DNA from: Aspidiotus rigidus
Lineage: Eukaryota > Arthropoda > Insecta > Hemiptera > Diaspididae
DNA length: 64,000 nucleotides
Direction of reading: 5' to 3'
NCBI GenBank assembly: GCA_035079385.1
Contig: JAVHKY010000052.1
Location: forward strand, 6,882,001-6,946,000
Position 1 is the first letter of the stretch. Each line of letters opens with the position of its first letter. The notes beneath the pieces were generated by a model. It saw only the letters and a list, made by a program, of their open reading frames with translations, was not told the origin of the DNA and did no database searches. Position numbers and translations under genes: made by a program. Of this stretch, positions 55,191 through 64,000 are shown piece after piece.

Positions 55191-57199
55191 GTAGCCCAGA
55201 AAGGTCAAGAAGGAGGGAGCGATACAAAAGACCTCTCCTACCAAAGAATAAAAGCTTAATACCTCACAGGGCCACTCCTTGTCCGAAAACTGGCTCATTG
55301 ATCGGTAGAGACGTGATGGGACTTCTATTGGTAGGGGGAAGGTACGCTTCTTTACCAAGCACCACTGTACAATTATCATCCCTACACAACAATTAATTTT
55401 TTCTTCATATTGATGAAACAAGGTGAGAGATAAGTTGTTTCTAACAGTATTTTTTGCGCTGAATTAAGAACCATTTCTGGTTTTTCTTATAGAAACTCGC
55501 GGTTCCTCGTTATGATCTTGTTCAGTTGTTGCATATTGTCGGAAACGTGATGCGCGTTCTTAAGCTTTGATACACAATTCATGCAAGAAGGAAAGTTCTG
55601 TCTCTAATTAAGTTGAAACAAGAAAATGCAAGCTGCTATTGAAAAACTAAAAACGGTTCTTAGTTTCTTAGTTCATTTCACAAAATGTATTTAGGAAATT
55701 ATCTATCCAGTTTCATATCCGTTTTAAGTTTTGGTCGTTTTTGAAAATACCTTTTTGCCCCGCGCTTGTTTATTGCTAGTTATACTAATTTCCTCTAAAT
55801 TAATTACATTTAAAATAACAGGTTACAGGCAAGTAGGCAGAAGTGACAGAAACAAAACGAGTACGGGAACTGCCCAAAAAGCTGCTCATTATTTATAAAG
55901 TCTTGAAAATTAAGTCAGGGGCTATATTAAGGAAGATGAAACCTTCTTCCTCCGTTTCAGTTTTGATTTTCTTCAATTTACTTACTTATCTGATAATGAA
56001 TGACCAGTTTATTTGAAACAGCGGTAGTGTTTCTTTAAAATAATAATTTTGTGTTTGTAAGTAATAATTTTTGCTTCCAAAGTAAAATGCTAAAACATCT
56101 ATGAAAGGATACTTAGCTAAAAAATTCCAATCAATTAACAACATTAGGGCAGGTTTTGATAGAGAGCTCGAGAAAACTAACTTCGGTTGCAATCATCCTG
56201 AACCTGAAAATTGGTGAAAAATTCTAGTTGCATTGAGTGAACAACTCACAGTACATTAGAGCTCATTACAATTGTAAACTGCCATTCATCAAAAGTATAA
56301 AATGTTCCTCCATTAACACAACAAAATCTCATCAACATTTGGATTATGGAGAAATCAAACATCCATATTTTCACAAAATCTACAATGAATGAGATTAATC
56401 ATATTACGGAAGTTCCACTTTGGAATATGTAACTGAAAGTGATAGCTTATAATATTCTGAATCTGAAAATCAGTAATGTACAGAAACTAAGCCAGTAACT
56501 TACTCCACCACGCGCTCTAAACCTAGTTTCAAACGTCACAAAATATGCGTTCTAACAAAATACCACATACGCAATTACAGTTTCAACCATTCTTGATGTG
56601 TGGAAAATGATCCAAAATACAACATTTTCAATACCTACGTCAAGTAATCTTGGCAAAAATACAAGGATAGTCGATAGTTTTTCATCCGCGACAATTCTCG
56701 TCTGAATAATTTTATTGTAATCCAAACTTAACCAAGATATGATTAAAAGCCCAACTTCAATCCCAGTTTTTTGGGGGGAAGGGGGAGTGATATGTACATT
56801 GAAGGGTTTTGAGCTTCCGCTATGTTTGTTACTGGTGCGTCCCAAACATATGAGCCTAGTTTCATCTCTTTATTTTTTTTTTTTCATCTTTATATTCAAT
56901 TTTGATAAAACCCTCAGGACTAGAATGACTTTTGTGTAGAATAATGTTGAAACAGCATTAATTTCTTGAAATCAATTCAACAAACAAGACAGTAGATGAA
57001 GGCATTGAAAATGATAATCGTCATAATAAATTATAATAAGATAGAATAAAATTATAAAATATCAACAATAGCATACCAAATGGAAAATAACATTTTAGAA
57101 TGAAACAAAGAAACAGTTGACACTACAATAGGTAATGAAAGTACCAATATTAGTTCTTGGTCAACAAAACGAAGTCAGGTAACATTGACACTGAAACTT
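55191..57199. other. Unassigned; downstream region of the spliced gene
   Basis: No coding region supported. Part of it (nearest 57199) is presumably the 3' UTR of the minus-strand gene. Short ORFs at 55986-56192 and 56552-56845 (-) are without recognisable features. Confidence 0.4.
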
Positions 57200-58235
57200 T
57201 CAAACAGCTTTGTATTTGGAATTGATGAATTTTTCGAACTCATTACAGTTATAAAGAGAACTAGTATCTCTTTTCGACCTCTTTTTCATATCCTCGAATA
57301 TTTTTCCATCCTGTTTACATTCACACAATGATATGAAATTTGAAAGTAACTTTTGACACTCCAATTTTTTACAACTTACTTTGACTGACATACTAAAATC
57401 ATTGTTCTTCTTTGTCAAGTCATCACCACCATCTGGACTACCTCTCAATTCAACTGTTGTCCCACTTTCCAAATGATCAAGATTTAGAAGTGTAGACAGG
57501 CTTGATTTCTGCAGCAGAGAGAGGAAAATCAAATTATGAAACTGATTGTAATATACATGAATTTCTCAATACCAATTTCAATTAAATTACTCTTGCTGAA
57601 ACTACATCCTCTGGATCAAGATAATCTTGAAATCCAGCAACCAAGGGATTTTCAACTATTTCAGAATCGCTGGAACAACAGAGATTGAAAACATTTGAAT
57701 AGGTACTAATAAAAACTCATTTTTATTTTTTTTTTTTCAACCAATAAAGAGACTTATGATCACCTGTCAGATTCATCTTTTTGTAAAACTCTGTCTGTAG
57801 TATTCACATTTATTTCCTCAAGAAAAGATTTGTCGAGAGAATCGTCGGGCACAAATTCTTCTATATTATGTATCACCATATTCATCTTGGGAGCGCGCTT
57901 AGTTTGTGGGGAAATACCTGAACCCACGTGAGAGAAGATCGAAAAAAAATTAAATATAAGCATAAAAGATTGAGATTTACCAACAACCCAAACATACATC
58001 TTTCCTTGAAATTCAACGTTTCCTCGTTGTTTTCAAGACTGGATACACACATTGATGGTTCAATTTTATGATTGACAGATTTTATAGCTGTAGAGGCTTC
58101 TTTAATTTTCTTTTTTGCCTCCAAAGGAGTAATTGAGGCATCAAAATTATGCTGTGTTTGCATCACAACTGAGAATGTTGGTACGTTAGAACTTGAATCG
58201 GCCAGGTATCTTCGATGATTTGTTAGTTTCTCCAT
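57200..58235 (-). CDS. Four-exon host-type gene, function unknown (259 aa)
   Basis: Coding exons on the minus strand: 58235-57998, 57917-57764, 57669-57591 and 57508-57200. The introns are 80, 94 and 82 bp, each GT...AG with pyrimidine-rich acceptors (donors GTATGT, GTGATC, GTAATT; acceptors TTCAG, TCCAG, TGCAG). Phases 1, 2 and 0 join into one uninterrupted frame. The protein is hydrophilic, Ser/Asp/Glu/Lys-rich, without signal peptide or membrane segment. It contains an acidic stretch (Asp-Glu-Ser-Asp-Ser-Asp-Ser-Glu) spanning exons 2-3 and a basic Lys/Arg cluster near the C-terminus (Met-Lys-Lys-Arg-Ser-Lys-Arg). A further GTAAGT...CAG pair 72 bp apart inside exon 4 could be an optional intron. 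A TATCAG acceptor just upstream of the ATG suggests additional 5' exon(s). I do not recognise the family; a nuclear or regulatory protein is only a guess from composition. Confidence 0.7.
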
Positions 58236-59570
58236 ATAACTGATAGACAGAAATAAAGCTTACAAATGATGAAAAAATACACAAAGAAGTAAAAGTATTA
58301 CTCTGTACAACTAAAAAAATTTTTTGCCGTAACATCAACTATTCCAGTTTATTCTTGAAGTATTTTTAACGCTGAAAACAATACCCTTTACCGTTTTCCC
58401 CAACACGTTTAGTTTTCCAATAATTTCTATTAAATGTTCAAAAATTCTGCAAAATAAACCTCATGAACCAATTGATTGGCTGCATTTGGATGAAAAATCA
58501 TTGAATCAATTTAAACTAATCAAAATTTTAAACGTTCTAGAATGGATAAAGAAAATCTTGTTTTCATTGAGTTAGTGGTAACAAAGATTGTCCTGAAGCC
58601 GCATTTGCAATGTTGCGCGCTTGTCACTGCGCAATGGGGCGTATTTAGAAATCCTGTCTGGGGGTCCAAAAATTTTTGAAGGCAAACAAAAACAAAACTC
58701 ATTGGTTAGTTGAGAATTAATGATTCTACAGGTTATTAGAGGTCTTCAGAGGGGGGCGGTCACCGACCTCCTCTCCCACTGCAACCTTTATGTCAACCTG
58801 CCGCGATCAATCCACGTTCATGTCATTCTATTGTTTATTCTGCTTTGAACACCACAAAAGAATTGATTTTTTTGATTTTTTTTTTGTCATTTTAGATATT
58901 TTTTATTATTTTATAGGTAGGTAGGTATGTATGTATTAATGTTCAAATAACAAGAATAATGAATATAAGTACTTGAGAAATACTGGAATTCAAAACATGA
59001 ATATGATTCTAGAAACTTGGATAAAACATTCTCTACTGGTTGGATTTGCCAATACAATACATTTTCTTATTTGGGCGATTATTGTGTTTGAAATTTTTAT
59101 CATGAGTGATCTTCACTGTAAGGTACATTTGCAGTGAGTATTTTTGAGTTTTCTCCTCTACAAACACTATTTCTTCTAGTAATTCATAATCATTTTGATG
59201 GTTACAGCGTCTGTATATGTATGTAATAGCGGCTGAAAAAGTGTATAGTTTTGATCAAACAATGTTAAGAAAAATTCGCATTGAGTATTTATGATTTGTT
59301 CTCTTCTACAATCAATTATACCACATTACTTCCGGTAATTTAAAATCACTTGGATGGTTACAGCTTGTTTAAAAGTTCGACAATTTTCAACCCTGAGCTT
59401 CAAGATCAACTATAAGAATTCAAATATCTGTTACTCGACAGAGAATTTAAATCAAAGTGAAAAGTTTGCCATGATAAAGTCGAGATTTGCTATGCTGTTT
59501 GCCCATGGCAATGAGACTAGTTCAGTTTATTGCCACTAGTTTGCCATGTTCAGTACATTCATTGTGCTAC
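58236..59570. other. Unassigned, upstream of the spliced gene
   Basis: Probably contains the promoter and 5' exon(s) of the minus-strand gene. No coding exon could be fixed. ORFs at 58520-58702 (-) and 59354-59539 (+) are not supported. Confidence 0.4.
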
Positions 59571-59655
59571 AATTGAAGCGCTGCGTGGAAAAGGGGCCTC
59601 CGTCCAATGTATTTCTTATGGAACGGAGGCCCCTTTTCCACGCAGCGCTTCAATT
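59571..59655. repeat. Perfect 33-bp hairpin
   Basis: 59571-59603 (aattgaagcgctgcgtggaa...) and 59623-59655 are exact reverse complements around a 19-base loop. The GC-rich stem (aaggggcctccgt at its inner end) stands out from AT-rich surroundings. It could be a short foldback element or a structured RNA. Confidence 0.9.
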
Positions 59656-59727
59656 TTGCTATTAGATTGCCATGTAGTTGTCATGTTGTAATGCATACAA
59701 GTTGAGTGGAAATACTACTTTTCTGCT

Positions 59728-62448
59728 TTGGTGGCAGCTATGTTGCAACTATCGTTGTGTCGAGCTGCCTATGAAGAGGCGGAGAAGAGGTATGAAAACA
59801 TCGAAGCCGATCCCGATGCGACAACAGAAAGTAAAAGCGAAGCCGAGGCGGCCTTCACTAATTTTAAAATAAAACTTGTAGTCGCGCAAAAATGGTACTT
59901 ACTTCTCACCGACGCTGCCGATTTGGTCCGATACGAGATTAAAAGAAGGGAGGATAAGCAGAAGAGGTATGCACAGAAGTTCCCTAGTGAACGAGATAAC
60001 CGCCAAAACGCACTCGACATGACCGTCCCTCCACCATTTGTACCCGGTCCTCAACCACGTAATGTTCCTCCTCCTCCGTTGTCACCACAGCAAATATACC
60101 AATCTAATGTTCCTCCTCCGTCGTCACCACAGCAAACATATCAACCAAACGTCCGACATCACGATTCGTTCTTCAACGTACACACTGATCTCCGTCCTTC
60201 TCTGGGAGACTTTGTAGCCAGTTCTACACAAATACATCGACAAATTATGAACACCGGCTACCCGCGCGACCAAAGCTACCCGCCTATATATCAATAATCA
60301 AACCACAACACTGGTGTGAATGTCGGAGATACGTAAGGTCATCAAAGTCGGGGCCAATCATTCACATCAGGGGGCGGAGACGGACGTCCCCCCAATCAAG
60401 GTAACGAGACCTTCGCTGAATGGCTCCAAGGTCAAGCCAATTCATGGAATGTGACTCATTCCGACCCAAGAATTGGTCTTTTCCAGTTAACGAATGACAA
60501 GGTAAAAGACCCGAAGGTAGCTGATATATTATCAGCATGTCCACCTTTTCGCAAACAAGGGTTGAAAGAGACGCGAACGATAGTTGATTTCATTCAACAG
60601 TTTTGGGACAACGTCGGAGCCTTTGCTACCAATATTTTTGAGAGCTATGTGAAATTCAAGATCGTTTTAATCAGTTCAAAAACAACTGAAAGTTTTGGGA
60701 GAAAAATAGATGATTATCTCTCTTTTTGTAGAGCGCGCAAAGTCATACCCAGGTTTGCGTGGATTGAACAAGAACTGCGCAATGCATTCTGGACTGTTGA
60801 TTACCAGCAATACCAAGCAAAAAAATTTGATATGTTGCGCTTTGATGCCAAGAAAGCTACGTTCCATCGTTTTGCGACCGTTTGGTATTCTTGACTGAAG
60901 CAAATTGGGATGTTTGGCCCAGGAAATGTGACAAACGCTATATACTACAAACTTCTTGAGTATTCTCGCGCTTGGGCGGTCGGCAGATTCGAAAGACCGG
61001 TTCCCTATGATTTTTCCGAGCTAGAAAAATAGATCCTAACCTATGAGTCGCAAGGCGTTAACTATGATACCTCAGCCGAATCTAACTATGGTGACGATTC
61101 TCTTATCTTTGGCGGATATCCGCAGGGCTCCACTGAGTTGAAGAAACCTTCGCATCCTGTGAATCCTGTGACTTCCACCGCTCAGCAAAGGAGGAAGATC
61201 TTTACCCGACGAACTCGAGTCGAACATAATAAAGATGGTTCAAGAAGAGTTACACATATCGACATGCCCAAAGCCACGACCAATCAGCCGGTTAACACGA
61301 CTCTAGAAGGGGTCAACCAGATGACCGAGATGGTGAATCAAGTCGACCAACAGGAACTGACTCATGGAAACGTGCTTCGAGTTGAAGAGTATGATGGTGG
61401 AGAGGTCTATTACTCGGACGTAGATGATGGAGTCGCAAAAAGAGGTAAATTGAATCTTACTGCGGTTCTAGATAATAAGAATAATAATGATGTTGCCCAA
61501 TTTAGCCATGCCCAAAACACTGATAGATCCTGTAAGAAAGTTAGAGAGCATTCTTCAAAAAATGAGGGTGAGGGGTCAATAAGAAAAATTTCACGTACCG
61601 ATAGCACAAGTAATTACTGCGAGTCTAGTGATGAAAGCAATTCGAATTCTGAAGCTGACAGCGAAATAGAGAGTGATAACGAACTTAAGGTCGCTGCAAA
61701 TTTATCTCGTAAGCAACGGAATCGAGCATCAAAAATTGTAGGTTCGTCAGCGTCGAGACCAACATCGAAAACAACTACTGCGAAATTTGCTGAAGACACA
61801 AAAAAGAATCTTCATCGAACTAGGAGAGGATTGCGAGTATTTATTAAACGTGAAAATGGAGATTTGTATGAAATTGTCTCTGTACCAGTGGCTGCTCAAA
61901 ATGTAACTTGTTCTGGAATTTCGGAGGTCAAAGATTTTGAGATTGACCCACTAACCAATGCCCCTTTAGTCTATTCGGTAGACTATGCACGACGAGACGA
62001 TGAAAAAGAAACATCAGAACACCTGTGCTGGAACGAATTCTTATTTTTAGGGGACACCTTCACGGTTGGATTATGTGAGACTTTCTCGGGTTACGATTAT
62101 TCGTTGCGAGGACCAAAGAGGTTTCTCATTGAAAAGATAGATCCAAAAAGACTTCTCCTGCATGTAAAGAAAAACGCTCATTTGAAAGAAAACTATCCGT
62201 ATGTCTGTATTGGTATAGGAGCTGATCAGATCAGAAATGAAAATCTAAACATTAAGAAATCCCTCCGAGAGATATGCACGACGTTTGTAAATGAATACGG
62301 CTGTTTAGTACGTAAGAGTTTACTTACCCGAACTTACCCGTACGGGTCATCATCTGGGTGGTTTGGTTCAATGTTTTTCTTCCTAATTCTACCTGAAGGT
62401 ACCTTGAGAGACTATCAGATATCGAAAGGTTTATCGCGCCATACTTGA
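59728..62448 (+). pseudogene. Gag-SGNH polyprotein of a second LTR retrotransposon, four in-frame stops
   Basis: A single plus-strand frame runs 907 codons without any indel but with stops TAA 60295, TAA 60334, TGA 60892 and TAG 61030. Residues about 1-100 are helical (Ala-Tyr-Glu-Glu-Ala-Glu-Lys-Arg-Tyr). A Pro/Gln-rich stretch with repeated Val-Pro-Pro-Pro follows (60050-60150). A capsid-like helical region (60451-61020) ends with Val-Gly-Arg-Phe-Glu-Arg-Pro-Val-Pro. From 61600 there is a Ser/Asn/Glu-rich linker. The SGNH-like domain (62020-62335) carries Phe-Leu-Gly-Asp-Thr at the GDSL position and Ile-Gly-Ala-Asp-Gln-Ile at the GxND position, as in the element at 1-3.4 kb. The last about 35 codons (after 62340) are not similar to the other element. 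No protease was found. Confidence 0.75.
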
Positions 62449-63307
62449 CCGAGAATTAACTAGTAACTCCGCGAACGCCGTAACGAAAGAGCTAATATCC
62501 TCTGCGAGCTTACGCTCCGGGAACGGTCTCGATAGACGAAAAGTGGAAGACTGATTTGTCCAGAACTCTTGTTTGCCGGTCGTCATGTACTAATAGGTTC
62601 GATTAACTTTCTCTTTCAATCTATTGTTCGGTCTAAGCTCAGGTAAAAAGGGTTCTTCAGACTATACAAAATTTCACTTGTAGTACAATGAAATACGATC
62701 AGGAATCGTATCAGTGAAATTAAGCAGCAGATTTATCCATCCTCCCCCCTTTGAACACTCTGTTCAAACAATGTGCTCGCTACATTAAGCCAAACTTGAT
62801 AATTCGACTAATCACTAATGATTTGAGACTAAAGGATTGACCAGATAGTTCGTACTAATAAACTATGGTTAATAATCCGACGACAGGTTTTGTGACAGTG
62901 ACTGGGAAGGATATTTGATAAAGAAGTTATCTAAATTATAGGACATGGCGATTCTGTCCCGCTTCATCGGTACATATGAAGCTAAGGTCTCAATAGACCT
63001 ACCTGTCTAGTTTTAATTCATTTCTTCAAGGAGAAGGGCTGAGAGAGATTAGTACCGTTCATCTCTTGACTAGTCGTATCGCCATCAGCACTTTTAAGGC
63101 AAATATAAATAAATTAACATCAACTCGAAGAATTACATAATCGCTACTGAGTTATAATATTCTTAACAATACATTTTTCGAGTTTACTGTCGTAATATTT
63201 GACCGAGAATTAATTTGCCGCTTCTTTTCCATTCCCATCTGTCAAACAATCATTGTTAAAGTGTTAACAAGTCTCATAAGTCGAATGCTTAATTGATGAT
63301 GATAGCT
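62449..63307 (-). other. Candidate 3' UTR/LTR of the right-hand Bel/Pao element
   Basis: Downstream (minus sense) of the integrase stop. A polypurine-like tract (GATGGGAATGGAAAAGAAG, about 63240-63222) is followed by ttaattctcggtcaa, and the same 15-mer recurs at about 62444-62458, bounding about 755 bp. That region may be the 3' LTR, but TG...CA ends are not clear and no partner LTR is in view. Confidence 0.35.
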
Positions 63308-64000
63308 TTACTCAGTAGGTAAGTAGACCAATTTTACTATTGGTCTTTGTAACGAGCCTGTACCTGTTTTAAGGGTTACTACTCTACTGAGACCGTCTGA
63401 ACCTGGGTGTAAAGTTTGAATTCTACCTCTTTTCCATGTCGCTGGAGGCGTATTGTCCTCTTTAATAAGAACAAGGTCATTTACCTTTAATTCATCCTTA
63501 ACAGCTCTCCACTTGTTACGTTGTTGAAGCGTATTAAGATATTCACTTGACCAACGTTTCCAGAAAAATTGTACGACTTGCTCACGTCGTTTATAGAGTT
63601 TGACTCTATTTTCTGGAATGTCAGTTAGAGACTCATTAGGAAGTGCTGTAAGAGGACCTCCAACTAGGAAATGACCTGGAGTCAGAACTCCTAGATCATC
63701 TGGATCAGATGATTGAGGTGTAAGAGGGCGTGAGTTAAGACAAGCTTCTATTTGGGTCAGCAAAGTTGTATACTCTTCAAAAGTAAACGTTCTATTCAAT
63801 AAAACTGATTTCAGGTGAGCTTTCATAGACTTTACGGCTGATTCCCAAATACCCCCAAAATGAGGAGTGCTTGCGGGAATCAAATGCCAAGAGATTCCCT
63901 TTTCAACGGCAAAGTTATTAATGGTTTCTGCATTTTCATCTAGGAAGCTATATAACTTCTGTAGCTCTGTATTAGCACCAACAAAGGTTGTGCCATTGTC
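63308..64000 (-). CDS. Bel/Pao integrase, C-terminal part (partial)
   Basis: Open on the minus strand from the window edge to the stop at 63308. It begins Asp-Asn-Gly-Thr-Thr-Phe (second catalytic Asp at 64000-63998), followed by Pro-His-Phe-Gly-Gly-Ile-Trp-Glu with the catalytic Glu at 63844-63842, so two of the three DDE residues are visible and intact. The C-terminal domain has Asn-Lys-Trp-Arg-Ala-Val, then Leu-Val-Leu-Ile-Lys-Glu-Asp-Asn, then Trp-Lys-Arg-Gly-Arg-Ile, then Val-Lys-Leu-Val-Tyr-Leu-Pro, the pattern of the DUF5641 domain at the end of Bel/Pao Pol. No frame error is present, so this copy may be younger than the one at 50-54 kb, from which it is distinct. Confidence 0.92.
   Translation of the reverse strand, partial: DNGTTFVGANTELQKLYSFLDENAETINNFAVEKGISWHLIPASTPHFGGIWESAVKSMKAHLKSVLLNRTFTFEEYTTLLTQIEACLNSRPLTPQSSDPDDLGVLTPGHFLVGGPLTALPNESLTDIPENRVKLYKRREQVVQFFWKRWSSEYLNTLQQRNKWRAVKDELKVNDLVLIKEDNTPPATWKRGRIQTLHPGSDGLSRVVTLKTGTGSLQRPIVKLVYLPTE

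Noticed and set aside
55092..55421. 109-codon minus ORF
   Set aside because: It overlaps the edge of the 152-bp MITE and shows no family features.
62341..62448. Continuation of the SGNH domain at the end of the plus-strand gag frame
   Set aside because: The last 35 codons show no similarity to the corresponding part of the left element and look like sequence beyond a breakpoint.
1..64000. CRISPR-like or bacterial features
   Set aside because: Tandem arrays here have no regular spacers, and the gene content is eukaryotic transposons.

Overview
The window looks like a piece of an AT-rich arthropod, probably insect, nuclear genome. The evidence is the mix of Bel/Pao, Copia, R1-clade LINE and Helitron sequences, primer-binding sites matching the tRNA-Lys 3' ends I recall for insects, and one gene with short GT-AG introns. 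There are no bacterial-style operons, rRNA genes or CRISPR arrays, and no tRNA gene that I can support. Almost everything is transposable-element sequence, much of it nested, inverted or decayed. The species cannot be fixed from the sequence.

Positions 1-7.6 kb: the 5' part of an LTR retrotransposon on the minus strand. A tRNA-Lys(CUU)-type primer-binding site (6600-6617) is followed by a 3.1 kb leader, gag (3446-1566), an in-frame UAG in the consensus readthrough context UAG-CAA-UCA, a repeat rich in Phe-Asp-Glu, an SGNH-hydrolase-like domain, then a -1 frame switch into a retropepsin-like protease that runs off the window. A related element on the plus strand (59.7-62.4 kb) carries the same unusual gag-SGNH arrangement in one frame broken by four stops and no indel.

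Positions 8.4-24.9 kb: nested inverted repeats. Outer arms (8455-9310 and 22775-24898) and inner arms (16140-16467 and 21845-22169) surround a decayed Helitron Rep gene (17300-20603, HUH and YxxxY motifs visible, helicase missing). A separate foldback array of about 120-bp units (10.5-12.2 kb) lies in the left half.

Positions 24.9-35.8 kb: two copies of one R1-clade LINE placed in (ATT)n. One is 5'-truncated (25240-26757). The other is nearly complete (27187-33863), with intact ORF2 and a UAAUG ORF1/ORF2 junction, but ORF1 has a frame error. The flanks contain 234-bp inverted arms and a degenerate satellite-like array.

Positions 36-50 kb: no host gene seen. This is a mosaic of dispersed repeats, including three copies of a family sharing one hairpin-bearing 3' end, a 1.07 kb terminal-inverted-repeat element, and a 440-bp hAT-like MITE whose 8-bp target duplication is confirmed by an unoccupied paralogous copy inside the window.

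Positions 50-64 kb: a decayed Bel/Pao element (minus strand, with 5' LTR and PBS) inserted into a Copia remnant and itself hit by a 265-bp TIR element; a 152-bp MITE; one convincing host-type gene with four coding exons (57200-58235, minus, 259 aa, function unknown); a perfect 33-bp hairpin; the decayed gag-SGNH element; and the integrase C-terminus of another Bel/Pao element running off the right edge.
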